Assembly (NCBI GenBank): GCA_965224415.1
Contig: CBDCZB010000004.1
Coordinates: 930,001 to 994,000, forward strand
Source of the DNA: DAOUJI01 sp965224415
GTDB lineage: Bacteria; Chloroflexota; Dehalococcoidia; Lucifugimonadales; JAGWBF01
Length of the DNA stretch: 64,000 nt
Direction: 5' to 3'
The notes under the pieces were generated by a model that was given only the letters and a program-made list of their open reading frames with translations, had not been told where the DNA came from and ran no database searches. The position numbers and the translations under genes are program-made. Positions 34,005-42,538 of the stretch are shown piece after piece. Positions within the stretch are counted from its first letter, which is position 1; the number at the start of each line of letters is the position of its first letter.

Positions 34005-35684
34005 ATGCCCCGTATGAACGTCGGTGAGGCAATCATCGAGACCCTCCGACAGGAAAAGGTGGGCCACATTTTCGGCATAGTCGGCGCCGCATTCCTGGAC
34101 GTGCTGGACGCCCTATATGACAAGACCGACATACAATTCGTCGGTGTGCGCCACGAGCAGGGCGCCGCTCTCATGGCCGACGGATACGCTCGCGCTACCG
34201 GGAACGCCGGAGTTTGCATCGCCACCAACGGACCTGGGATTCTTAACCTCACCTTCGGGGTGGCGGCAGCGTACGTGGGCCACTCGCCGGTCGTTGTGCT
34301 GGCCCCCGCCCCCGACCGGGAGCATCAGAACCGGGGAGCCATACAGGAGTTCGACCAGGTGTCGTTGTTCCGTCCCATCACCAAGGCTTCGTTCCAGGTC
34401 AACAAATCCGAGCGCATCCCGGAAATGATCCGCCACGCCTTCCGCGTGGCCACCTCCGGGAAGATGGGGCCGGTGCTCGTGGACATTCCAAGAGACCTGA
34501 TGGTCCAGACGGAAATCGACGTTGACCTTGCGGCTCCCCACACTTACCGCACAGGTCAGACACGAGTCCAAGGAGACCGGAGCTTGGTGGAGGAGGCCGC
34601 CCGGCTGCTGCTGTCCGCTGAACGGCCCATCATCATGGCCGGTGGAGGCGTGCAGTGGAGCCTGGCGTCCCAGGAAATCACCGACCTGGCCGACGTTCTC
34701 GGCGCGGGGCTGATGACCTCTTACGGACGGTGCGACGCCGTGCCGAACACCCATCCTGCTTTCCTGGGCCACCTGGGACGGCTCCCCACGCCCGAGGCTG
34801 TAGAGGCCATACGAAACGCCGACCTTCTCCTGGCCGTGGGCACCCGCTTGAGCCACAGCACGTCCTACTACGACAACAGGTTCATCCAGAAGGACACCAA
34901 GATTGTCCAGATAGAGATAGACCCCAACGAAATTGGCCGCAACTACCCGGTGGCCGTGGGAATCGAAGGAGACGCCAAGGCCGTCTCCGGTCAAATCTTG
35001 GAACTGGTGCGAGCGGCCGAGCAACCCCGGAACGAGCAGTGGGACCGGGAGGTTAGGGACTTGGCCCAGAAGCGGCTCCAGAGGCTCGACGACCACGGCA
35101 AGCTGGATGGAACACCCATGCACCCCGACCGGATTTACTACGAACTCCGCAAGGTCATGCCGGAGGACGCCATCGTCGCTCTCGACTCCGGCCTCAACTC
35201 CAACTACGGCTTGGACGGCCTGGTCTATCGCAAGCAGCGCACTCTCATAAACAACCTGGACCTGGCCGGATTGGGATTCAGCTTCCCAGAAGCTATAGGC
35301 GCAAAGTTCGCCAGGCCAGACGCCACGGTTGTGAGCATCAACGGGGACGGCGGCTTCCTCTTCAACGGACAGGAACTGGAAACTCTGGTGCGCCACAACC
35401 TCAACGTCGTGACCATAGTTATGAACAACGGCATCTGGGGGTCGGAGAAGGCCTTCCAGCACCACGCCTTCGGACGCTACGTCGGAGCCGACATAGGCAA
35501 TCCGCGCTTCGACAAGTATGCGGAGGCGTTCGGCGCCAGGGGCTACTACGTGGAGAATCCCGAAGACATTGGGGACGCGTTCAAGGAAGCGGCCAGCGGC
35601 GAAGGCCCAAGCATCATTGAAATTCCAATGGACCCCAACGTGCTTCCCGTCCCCGCGCGTCTCTCCGACGCCAAGAAGAGTTAG
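34005..35684 (+). CDS. Thiamine-diphosphate-dependent enzyme (acetolactate synthase-like)
   Basis: A 559-residue enzyme with the three-domain layout of the POX/AHAS family. The N-terminal pyrimidine-binding domain has catalytic Glu51 (GVRHEQGAALMADGYAR); the middle domain binds nucleotide; the C-terminal domain has the ThDP motif GDGGFLFNGQELETLV...NNGIWG. Candidates include acetolactate synthase, sulfoacetaldehyde acetyltransferase or an oxalyl-CoA-decarboxylase-like enzyme; no small regulatory subunit (ilvN) is adjacent, which argues against a biosynthetic AHAS. GGAGGTGG precedes the ATG. It is followed after 3 bases by an aldo/keto reductase, suggesting a joint pathway. Confidence 0.87.
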   Translation: MPRMNVGEAIIETLRQEKVGHIFGIVGAAFLDVLDALYDKTDIQFVGVRHEQGAALMADGYARATGNAGVCIATNGPGILNLTFGVAAAYVGHSPVVVLAPAPDREHQNRGAIQEFDQVSLFRPITKASFQVNKSERIPEMIRHAFRVATSGKMGPVLVDIPRDLMVQTEIDVDLAAPHTYRTGQTRVQGDRSLVEEAARLLLSAERPIIMAGGGVQWSLASQEITDLADVLGAGLMTSYGRCDAVPNTHPAFLGHLGRLPTPEAVEAIRNADLLLAVGTRLSHSTSYYDNRFIQKDTKIVQIEIDPNEIGRNYPVAVGIEGDAKAVSGQILELVRAAEQPRNEQWDREVRDLAQKRLQRLDDHGKLDGTPMHPDRIYYELRKVMPEDAIVALDSGLNSNYGLDGLVYRKQRTLINNLDLAGLGFSFPEAIGAKFARPDATVVSINGDGGFLFNGQELETLVRHNLNVVTIVMNNGIWGSEKAFQHHAFGRYVGADIGNPRFDKYAEAFGARGYYVENPEDIGDAFKEAASGEGPSIIEIPMDPNVLPVPARLSDAKKS

Positions 35685-35687
35685 CCT

Positions 35688-36731
35688 GTGCCCGCAGACC
35701 TGGGTCCTCAAAGCATCGGATGGTTGGGACAGGGCATCGCTGGGGCGGAGCCAATACAGATATGCCGGATGCTCAACGGCATGTGGCAGGTGTCCGGCGC
35801 CCACGGCCCCATCGACCCTCAGAGGGCCGTGGAACGGATGCTGGAGCATCACCGGAGCGGCCTAACCACCTGGGACCTGGCGGACCACTACGGCCCCGCC
35901 GAGGACTTTATCCGCGCCTTCAGGAGCAGGTTGGCTTCCGACTACGGCAGCGAGGCCCTGGAGAACGTCCAAGCCTTCACCAAGTGGGTGCCGGCGCCGG
36001 CGGCCATGACCCGGTCCTGGGTCGAACAGAACATAGACCGCTCCCTGAAAAGGATGGGGGTCGACCGCCTCGACATGCTCCAGTTCCACTGGTGGGACTA
36101 CGACGACGACGCATACCTCGACGCCATGGGCCACATGGCCGACCTCCAAGCCGACGGCAAGATACGCACCTTGGCCCTGACCAACTTCGACACAGAGCAC
36201 ACCCGCATCATCCACGAACGGACTCCCGTAGTTTCAAACCAGGTCCAATACTCGCTGGTGGACCTCAGGCCCGAAAAAGAGATGGTCCCCTATTGCCTCT
36301 CCCAGGGCATCGGGCTGCTGGCCTACGGCGTGCTCTGTGGCGGCCTGATCTCGGAGAAGTGGCTGGGAAGGCCCGATCCGTCGAGGTCCGAACTGAACAC
36401 AGCCAGCCTTGGCAAGTACAAGCAGATGATCGGCCTGTGGGGCGGCTGGGAACTGTTCCAGGAACTGCTGGGCGCTCTGAAGACCATCGCCGACAAGCAC
36501 GGCGTCAGCATAGCAAACGTCGCGGTCGCCTCAATTCTGGATAAACCGGCGGTGGCCGGGGTTATTATCGGAGTCCGCCTGGGGCTGTCAGACAATCTGC
36601 AAGACAATTTGCGGACTTTCGACGTGGAGTTGGACCAGGAAGACCGGGGTCTTATCCAGTCCGTAACCGGCAAGTCGCGAGACCTGTTCAGCCGGATAGG
36701 CGACTGCGGGGACGAATACCGCCGCCGTTAG
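35688..36731 (+). CDS. Aldo/keto reductase
   Basis: A 347-residue TIM-barrel reductase starting at GTG, 3 bases after the ThDP-enzyme stop. The Asp/Tyr/Lys/His tetrad is seen in TTWDLADHYG (Asp, Tyr), FTKWVP (Lys) and LQFHWWDY (His). The mid part LALTNFDTEHTRIIHE and SNQVQYSLVD are typical. The tight spacing suggests it acts on a product of the preceding enzyme, perhaps an aldehyde or hydroxyketone. It is only distantly similar to the reductase at 23139. Confidence 0.9.
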   Translation: MPADLGPQSIGWLGQGIAGAEPIQICRMLNGMWQVSGAHGPIDPQRAVERMLEHHRSGLTTWDLADHYGPAEDFIRAFRSRLASDYGSEALENVQAFTKWVPAPAAMTRSWVEQNIDRSLKRMGVDRLDMLQFHWWDYDDDAYLDAMGHMADLQADGKIRTLALTNFDTEHTRIIHERTPVVSNQVQYSLVDLRPEKEMVPYCLSQGIGLLAYGVLCGGLISEKWLGRPDPSRSELNTASLGKYKQMIGLWGGWELFQELLGALKTIADKHGVSIANVAVASILDKPAVAGVIIGVRLGLSDNLQDNLRTFDVELDQEDRGLIQSVTGKSRDLFSRIGDCGDEYRRR

Positions 36732-36772
36732 ACGCTGCCAGGCCCGCCGAAAACATCTGACGAGGAATAGCC

Positions 36773-37267
36773 ATGCCTGACGACCAAGTTCGAGAAGTAC
36801 CGGAGTGGGCCCGGGGAGACCCTCTCATGGAGTGGTATGCAGCCGAGGTCTGGGGAAAGCGGTTGGCCGACGACGACGCCCTTTTCGAAATCATGAGCCT
36901 CCAGGTCTTTCAGGCCGGCCTGAGCTGGCGCATGATTCTGGCCCGCCGCGACGCCTTCCGCGCTGTCTTCCACGGCTGGCGCATCCCTCTGGTCGCCGCG
37001 ATGTCGCCTGACGACGTTGACCGGGCGCTTCTCGACCCGTCCATCATCCGCAACCGGAAGAAAGTCGAAGCCTGCGTCTCCAACGCCCAGACTATTCAAG
37101 GCATCCAGCGGGAGCACGGTTCCTTCTGCCGCTGGTACTACGAAGTGCTGGAGGGAGAGGAGCTGGCGCGCCTCCAGAAGGAGCTGCGAAAGACCTTCCG
37201 GTTCATCGGACCGGAAATAGCGCGAATGTGGCTGTTCGCTTCGGGGCGTGTCGCCCCGGACCACTAG
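36773..37267 (+). CDS. tag: DNA-3-methyladenine glycosylase I
   Basis: Removes 3-methyladenine from alkylated DNA. It has 164 residues, shorter than E. coli Tag (187). MEWYAAEVWGKRLADDDALFEIMSLQ-type text, FQAGLSWRMILARRDAFRAVF, IRNRKKVEACVSNAQ and FRFIGPEIA match the family. The zinc ligands of E. coli Tag (N-terminal Cys and the C-terminal HVVGCC tail) are missing, as in some shorter homologues; the protein ends at the VAPDH point. GAGGAA precedes the ATG. xthA, another repair gene, lies two genes downstream on the other strand. Confidence 0.87.
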   Translation: MPDDQVREVPEWARGDPLMEWYAAEVWGKRLADDDALFEIMSLQVFQAGLSWRMILARRDAFRAVFHGWRIPLVAAMSPDDVDRALLDPSIIRNRKKVEACVSNAQTIQGIQREHGSFCRWYYEVLEGEELARLQKELRKTFRFIGPEIARMWLFASGRVAPDH

Positions 37268-37299
37268 AACAGACCAGCCAACCTAAAGGGGGCCTTCCT

Positions 37300-37629
37300 T
37301 TGACTCAACCAACGGAACGATACGTCACGGTGGCGCGGCTGGCGGATATTCCTCCCGGCCAGACCTTGAAGGTCAAGCCCACGCGCAGGGATGAGATCGT
37401 CCTTTGCAACGTGGGCGGACAAATTTATGGCGTGGTGGACGCGTGCAGCCACGACGGGGGTATGCTGGGATTCGGCTCCCTGGAGGACAAATTCCTGGCT
37501 TGCCCTCGCCACGGGGCGCTCTTCGACGTGACCACAGGCGCCGCCACGACTCTACCAGCCACCCTGCCTATACGCACTTATTCGGTTAGAGTCGAAAACG
37601 ACGAAGTCCAGGTGGCCATCCGGGAGTGA
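37300..37629 (+). CDS. Rieske [2Fe-2S] ferredoxin
   Basis: Electron carrier of 109 residues. Ligands CSH (in DACSHDGG) and CPRHG are spaced as in dioxygenase ferredoxins, with GQIYGVVD before and ALFDVTTG after. The start is TTG at 37300 with AAGGGGG six bases upstream; the open frame further up lies in tag and is not used. No oxygenase is adjacent. It resembles the ferredoxin at 6631 only in the cluster region. Confidence 0.9.
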   Translation: MTQPTERYVTVARLADIPPGQTLKVKPTRRDEIVLCNVGGQIYGVVDACSHDGGMLGFGSLEDKFLACPRHGALFDVTTGAATTLPATLPIRTYSVRVENDEVQVAIRE

Positions 37630-37658
37630 GGCCCGTCATCGGGAGGACCAAGTAAGGG

Positions 37659-38435
37659 TCAGACCTTCAGCTCCACTCCCACGGGGCAATGGTCCGAGCC
37701 CATGACTTCCGGGAGAATGAAGGCCGACTCCACGTTGGCCTTGAATTCCTGGTTGACGAAGAAGTAGTCGATTCTCCAGCCAACGTTCCTTTCGCGGGCC
37801 TTGGTAAACGAGTCCCAGTAGGAGTAGTTGCCGGGCTCCGAGTTGAACATGCGGAACGTGTCCACGTACCCGTGGGCCTCGAACTTGTCCATCCACTCCC
37901 GTTCCTGGGGTAGAAAGCCTGAAGTGTTCTGGTTCTGCTTGGGCCTGGCCAGGTCTATCTCTGTGTGAGCGGTATTCACGTCTCCGCAGACCACGATGTT
38001 CCGACCCTGTGACTTCAACCCGTCGGCGTAGTCCAGGAAAGCGTCGTAGAAGTCCATCTTGTAGTCCAGCCGCTCCTTGGAAGACTGACCGTTGGGGAAG
38101 TATATCCCGAACAGAGTGAAGGCGTCGTAGTCGGCGATGACTATCCGTCCCTCGTTGTCGAACCTGGGGACGCCGAACCCTGTCCTCACGTCCCTGGGTT
38201 GTTCCTTGGTGTAAAGCGCCACCCCTGAGTAGCCTTTGCGTTCCTCGTGGGAGGAGAAGTAGACTTGGTAGCCCTCAGCGTTGCGGAGCCGCTCGGAAAG
38301 CTGCTCTTCCCTGGACTTGGTCTCCTGGAGACAGAGGATGTCGGGGGACTCGTCGTGCAGCCAGTCCAGAAAGCCTTTCTTCTCCACGGCCCGCAGACCG
38401 TTCACATTCCACGACAAAGCTCTAATAACGGTCAT
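37659..38435 (-). CDS. xthA: Exodeoxyribonuclease III
   Basis: AP endonuclease and 3'-5' exonuclease of base-excision repair. It has 258 residues. LSWNVNGLRAVEKKGF, DILCLQETKS (metal-binding Glu), YSGVALYTK, GIYFPNGQ, VVCGDVNTAHTEIDL (catalytic Asp and Asn), GWRIDYFFVN and MGSDHCPVGVEL (catalytic Asp-His) are all in place. Transcription runs toward the Rieske gene and away from otsA. Confidence 0.96.
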   Translation of the reverse strand: MTVIRALSWNVNGLRAVEKKGFLDWLHDESPDILCLQETKSREEQLSERLRNAEGYQVYFSSHEERKGYSGVALYTKEQPRDVRTGFGVPRFDNEGRIVIADYDAFTLFGIYFPNGQSSKERLDYKMDFYDAFLDYADGLKSQGRNIVVCGDVNTAHTEIDLARPKQNQNTSGFLPQEREWMDKFEAHGYVDTFRMFNSEPGNYSYWDSFTKARERNVGWRIDYFFVNQEFKANVESAFILPEVMGSDHCPVGVELKV

Positions 38436-38683
38436 AAGCTATTCCTAAGTTCTGCAATTCTCTGGATAGGACGCGTGAACCATGTAAGACATTATACATC
38501 CAACCTTTCTGATGCGAATGTCAGACCAATCGCTTAGACCTATTGAGGCTGCCCGCTTATTCCTCGTTGCCAAATAAGGAACGGGCGTCATGTTTTCAGA
38601 GGCCGTCGCCCGCCGCTGCCATTCGACGGAGGGTCGTTTGACGCCGTCAACCGAGGAGGCGCCCGCAGGGCAGTGTCCGTTTC

Positions 38684-38712
38684 TTGACACACCATACCCT
38701 ACATGCTAATGT
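38684..38712 (+). promoter_or_regulatory. Promoter of otsA
   Basis: In the 347-base gap between xthA and otsA, TTGACA (38684-38689), a 17-base spacer and TAATGT (38707-38712). The leader is about 65 bases. I see nothing else definite in this gap. Confidence 0.65.
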
Positions 38713-38782
38713 CGGGCCATCCTCCTCGTTCGATTTTCCCTCGCCTCCGCCTTGTGTGCCGGCGGTATGGATTGGAAGGGTT

Positions 38783-40324
38783 ATGCCGTTAGATCCGGAG
38801 CAGTCTCGTTTAGACCAGCTAAGGGATCTATGTGATAAGGTTCTGGCGAACCGCAAGCTCATCCTAGCCAGCAACCGCGGCCCGGTTGAACACCATCTCA
38901 CCCCGGACGGACGCACCGAAGCCCGCAGAGGCAGCGGCGGCGTTGTCACCGCTCTCAACTCGCTGGCTCAGATGGTGGACTTTACCTGGGTGGCGAGCGC
39001 CACCGGCGAAGGCGACCGGAAGGTCTCAGAAAGCGGAGGCGGCGGCCCGGTCAGGTCACCCATACCATCGCACCGCATCTATCTGCGATACGTGGTGACT
39101 CCCCGGAGGGTCTACCACAAGTACTACAACATCTTTTGCAATCCCCTGGTTTGGTTCCTCCAGCACTACATGTGGAACTCTCCATACAATCCCAATTTGG
39201 ACTCCAACGTGCACGACGCCTGGCACAACGGTTACGTCGAAGTGAACCGGGCCTTTGCGAAAGAGATCATAGCGGAAACCGAGGCCAGCCGGGACCCGCC
39301 CGTCGTGATGGTCCACGATTACCATCTCTACCTAGCGCCGGAGTACGTGCGTCAGGGCAGACCCGACGCCATCATCCACCACTTCACCCACATTCCTTGG
39401 CCGTCGCCCAGATACTGGCAGCTTCTGCCGTCGTACATCATCAGAGGCATCTGCACCGGGCTTTGCGGGTCGGACATAGTTGGATTTCAGACTACCCACG
39501 ACGTCCGCAACTTCCTGGACACCTGTGAAGAGTTCTTACCAGACGCCAAGATAGACTACACCGACCGTTCTCTCTTCTATGACGGCCGCCAAATCAAGGT
39601 GCGCGCCTATCCCATATCCATAAACGTCGACGAAATTCGCCGAATCGCCAACTCTCCCAGAGCATTGGAATACGAGCGCAAGCTGGAACCGATGCTCAAC
39701 GAAACAACCATTGTCCGAGTGGACAGGGCAGAGCCCAGCAAAAACGTTGTCCGGGGGTTCAAGGCCTATGGTCTGCTTCTGTCCAAGTACCCCGAACTCA
39801 AGGGCAAGGTCACCTTCATGGCGTTCCTGGTGCCTTCCAGGACTCACATCCGCCAGTACCAGCGCTATATGAACGACATCGAGGAAGTGGTCAAGGACAT
39901 CAACGTCACCCACGGTTCCGAAGACTGGACGCCCATAGTGACCTTCATAGAAAACAACTACACACAAGCCATAGCCGGGATGAAACTATACGACGTAATG
40001 CTGGTCAACTCGGTTTTCGACGGCATGAACCTGGTGGCCAAAGAGGGGCCCGTGGTCAACCAGAACTCAGGGGTCCTAGTGCTGTCGGAGACCACCGGCG
40101 CATTCAAGCAATTGGCGCCAGGGGCCTTGGCGGTGGCGCCATCGGACATCGAAGGCACCATGCAGGCGCTGCACCAGGCCATCACCATGACAGCCGAGGA
40201 GCGAGAGCAGCGAACCAACTCCCTCGTTCAGATAATTTCTGACGAGGACATCATCCATTGGATATACAGCCAATTGGACGACATCGGTGCGGTCATGGAT
40301 CTGTCTCCCGCGCCAACCAGCTAA
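38783..40324 (+). CDS. otsA: Trehalose-6-phosphate synthase
   Basis: GT20 glycosyltransferase joining UDP- (or GDP/ADP-) glucose and glucose-6-phosphate. It has 513 residues. ILASNRGPVEH, RRGSGGVVTALNSL, VHDYHLYLAPEYVR, HFTHIPWPSPRYWQLLP and the donor-site VRVDRAEPSKNVVRGF, then LVNSVFDGMNLVAKEGPVVN, are clear GT20 markers. The ATG at 38783 follows GGAAGGG. Its 3' end overlaps the convergent otsB gene by 32 bases, so antisense interference between the two mRNAs is possible. Trehalose would serve as osmolyte or stress protectant. Confidence 0.93.
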   Translation: MPLDPEQSRLDQLRDLCDKVLANRKLILASNRGPVEHHLTPDGRTEARRGSGGVVTALNSLAQMVDFTWVASATGEGDRKVSESGGGGPVRSPIPSHRIYLRYVVTPRRVYHKYYNIFCNPLVWFLQHYMWNSPYNPNLDSNVHDAWHNGYVEVNRAFAKEIIAETEASRDPPVVMVHDYHLYLAPEYVRQGRPDAIIHHFTHIPWPSPRYWQLLPSYIIRGICTGLCGSDIVGFQTTHDVRNFLDTCEEFLPDAKIDYTDRSLFYDGRQIKVRAYPISINVDEIRRIANSPRALEYERKLEPMLNETTIVRVDRAEPSKNVVRGFKAYGLLLSKYPELKGKVTFMAFLVPSRTHIRQYQRYMNDIEEVVKDINVTHGSEDWTPIVTFIENNYTQAIAGMKLYDVMLVNSVFDGMNLVAKEGPVVNQNSGVLVLSETTGAFKQLAPGALAVAPSDIEGTMQALHQAITMTAEEREQRTNSLVQIISDEDIIHWIYSQLDDIGAVMDLSPAPTS

Positions 40325-41138
40325 GGAACTCCTCCACTTCCGCCACGTTTTCCACCGTATAGTCGGCCAGGGCGACCAATTCGTCCGGCGCTCCTCCGCC
40401 CACGACAGCCACACACACCGCCTTTACCGTCCCGGCCTCGGACAGTTCCCTTGCGCTCCTGAAGGCGTCCACGTCGGTTACGTCGTCTCCCATGGAAATG
40501 AGGGCCGTCAGCCGCCTCTCCCTGGCTAGCTCGGCCAACGCCGTGCCTTTCGACAGGACCACCGGGGGCAGCACATTGACGACCATCTTGCCCATGACCA
40601 GCTTTACTGAGTCTCCCGCCAGAGAGCCCAGCGTGCCCAATAACTCTAACCGGGAAGCCTCGGGGTCAGCGGTGTGGCGGTAGTGGACCGCAAAGGAACC
40701 TCCCTTGTCTTCCATCATGAAACCGCCGGTGGAAAAACGCTTGGCCAAGTCGTAGAACAGACGGCTAAGGCGTTCCCGGTGAGTTTCCGCTTCAGGCGCC
40801 AGCCGTGTCAGGCCGTTCTCCCTGCGCTCCAGCCCGTGGTTACCCGCGTAGACCAGGCCGGGGACACCGACAGTCGATTCTGCCACATCGGAGGCCCTGC
40901 CGGTAACGACAGCTACGAGGGCAAGTCTCACAGCCAGGACTTGCAGCGACCCAGCCACGTTCCGGCTGACTCTGGCGTCCTCCGATCGTTCGACAATCTC
41001 AGACAAAGTGCCGTCCATATCGAGGAAAAGGCCCAGCCGCTCCTCAGATAGAAGCGGTATCAACTCCCTCAGATGGGACAGCAAATGCTTTGGCGTCACC
41101 TGATTCGGTTCCTCATCATCTCCCCGGCCTCGGGGCAA
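40293..41138 (-). CDS. otsB: Trehalose-6-phosphate phosphatase
   Basis: HAD-type phosphatase completing trehalose synthesis. It has 281 residues. The nucleophile motif GLFLDMDGTLSEI, VTGRAS (motif II), NHGLE, GKMVVNVLPP then KGTAL (motif III Lys) and ISMGDDVTDVDAF (motif IV) agree with OtsB. Unusually, it is convergent with otsA, sharing 32 bases at the 3' ends, instead of forming an operon. A promoter with TTGCAG and TAAAAT lies 30-60 bases upstream. Confidence 0.93.
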   Translation of the reverse strand: MPRGRGDDEEPNQVTPKHLLSHLRELIPLLSEERLGLFLDMDGTLSEIVERSEDARVSRNVAGSLQVLAVRLALVAVVTGRASDVAESTVGVPGLVYAGNHGLERRENGLTRLAPEAETHRERLSRLFYDLAKRFSTGGFMMEDKGGSFAVHYRHTADPEASRLELLGTLGSLAGDSVKLVMGKMVVNVLPPVVLSKGTALAELARERRLTALISMGDDVTDVDAFRSARELSEAGTVKAVCVAVVGGGAPDELVALADYTVENVAEVEEFLSWLARETDP

Positions 41139-41171
41139 TCGGGCAAGAACATCAGAGCAAGTATTGCCCGA

Positions 41172-41201
41172 ATTTTAAACTAATCTTAAATCCAACTGCA
41201 A
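41172..41201 (-). promoter_or_regulatory. Predicted promoter of otsB
   Basis: On the minus strand, TTGCAG (41201-41196), 18-base spacer, TAAAAT (41177-41172), about 33 bases before the start at 41138. Confidence 0.5.
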
Positions 41202-41553
41202 ATTGACTCCGCCGCCCCCTTGACTTATACTGCCGTTTATGTTTTTATAATCGCTTTAACAGGTGCCCATCCGACCGGGTGATCGTGTTTCCATCTAGAA
41301 ATTGAACCTAAGCCATTTTGCGGATAGAGATTTTGTCAAAGTATAAGAATCGTCTAAGTCAAAACATTCAATCCTCAGGGAATCATCTCCTCCCTAGGAT
41401 TGGTCGAGCCACATCCTGGCAGCCAATCTTCGCACCCGGCTTTCCCGGCGCCGGGAAAGGAGGATGGTCTAAAAATTGATTGGACAAGAAAACATCCGCC
41501 CAAAAGCAACAGCTGGCGTTGCTTTTCACCAATAAATCCCTGGAGGCGCTGAA
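41202..41553. other. AT-rich intergenic region with perfect 18-bp palindrome upstream of the MBL gene
   Basis: The 415-base gap between otsB and the MBL hydrolase holds TTGACT (41220-41225) with TATAAT at 41246-41251, though the 20-base spacing is long. There is a perfect palindrome TTTCCCGGCGCCGGGAAA at 41441-41458, and a small hairpin GCAAC...GTTGC near 41506-41522. The palindrome could be a regulator-binding site or an RNA hairpin. No known riboswitch could be fitted and no gene is visible here. Confidence 0.5.
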
Positions 41554-42453
41554 GTGACAACCATGACAACACCGGCCAGCCCGGTGACACCATCGTTCAG
41601 GTCGTTAGTCCCATCGGTACGGACTGAACCTACTTCAGTCCGGCTTATCAGCGACGGAATCATCAAATTCGACGGCGGCAGCATGTTCGGGAGGGTCCCC
41701 AAGACCGCTTGGGAGGACAAGGTCTCCACCGATAGGCGCAACCGTATGACCCTCGGTCTAAACTGTGCACTCATCAGGATAAGCGGGAAATGGGTGCTCA
41801 TCGACACAGGCGTAGGCTCCAAAGAGCTGGACAACGAGAAGGAGACCTACGGCCTAGTCCCATCAAGGTTGACCAAGGAACTCAGGGCCCTGGAGGTCTA
41901 TCCCAAGGACATCGACGTAGTCATTCTCTCCCATCTTCATTTCGACCACAGTGGCGGATGCACCCGCCAAGACCGCTCAGGAAACCTTGTGCCCACCTTC
42001 AGCAAGGCAAAGTACATTGTACAACGTGCGTGCTGGGACGAAGCCGCCAGCCCCAACGAGCGCTGCTCCGACATCCATCGGGAGGAGGACTTCTATCCCA
42101 TACAAGAGCGAGGTCAGCTAGAACTTATCGACGGCGATGAGCAGATATTCCCAGGCCTGTCGGTCAAGGTCACCGACGGCCATTCCAAGGGCCACCAAAT
42201 GGCTCTTCTCCATCACGGAGGAGAACGCATAGTCTTCATGGGCGACCTGGTGCCGACACCCTATCACCTGGACTTGGGCGCCATTTCCGCCTTCGACCAG
42301 TTCCCGGAACACACCCTGGAGCAGAAGAGGGAATTGCTCGCCCAAGCGGAAAAGGATGGCTGGCTGTTGGTCTTCAGCCACGGTCATGACCAGAAAGCCG
42401 GATACCTGGAGCGCATCGGCAGCCATGCCTGCTTCCGACCTGTGGACCTGTAG
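41554..42453 (+). CDS. Metallo-beta-lactamase-fold hydrolase (AHL-lactonase-like)
   Basis: Dinuclear-metal hydrolase of 299 residues; substrate unknown, possibly a lactone. SHLHFDHSGG (His127, His129, Asp131, His132), the downstream DGHSKGHQMALL His, VFMGDLVPTP Asp and SHGHD His give a full set of metal ligands. The arrangement with a long N-terminal region and GLNCALIRISGKWVLIDTG is like the quorum-quenching lactonases and related enzymes. GTG at 41554 has GGAGG seven bases upstream; ATG at 41563 is also possible. A 415-base leader region with a large palindrome suggests specific control. Confidence 0.9.
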   Translation: MTTMTTPASPVTPSFRSLVPSVRTEPTSVRLISDGIIKFDGGSMFGRVPKTAWEDKVSTDRRNRMTLGLNCALIRISGKWVLIDTGVGSKELDNEKETYGLVPSRLTKELRALEVYPKDIDVVILSHLHFDHSGGCTRQDRSGNLVPTFSKAKYIVQRACWDEAASPNERCSDIHREEDFYPIQERGQLELIDGDEQIFPGLSVKVTDGHSKGHQMALLHHGGERIVFMGDLVPTPYHLDLGAISAFDQFPEHTLEQKRELLAQAEKDGWLLVFSHGHDQKAGYLERIGSHACFRPVDL

Positions 42454-42494
42454 CCGCCACTACTTCCACAACTGAGCAGGCTGTTTCTCACATA

Positions 42495-42534
42495 GATGCG
42501 GCGTCTCCCGACACATCCCGGGACGCGCCGCATC
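42495..42534. terminator. Bidirectional hairpin terminator
   Basis: Arms GATGCGGCG (42495-42503) and CGCCGCATC (42526-42534) between the convergent MBL and mtaB genes. CTCTT follows on the plus side, and a weak T-rich stretch on the minus side. Confidence 0.65.
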
Positions 42535-42538
42535 GCTC

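Noticed and set aside
34113..35852. 579-codon minus-strand open frame
   Set aside because: Mirror of the ThDP-enzyme gene, which has unmistakable motifs on the plus strand.
41202..41553. Riboswitch (c-di-GMP or similar) in the MBL leader
   Set aside because: Conserved core motifs of known riboswitches could not be matched by eye.
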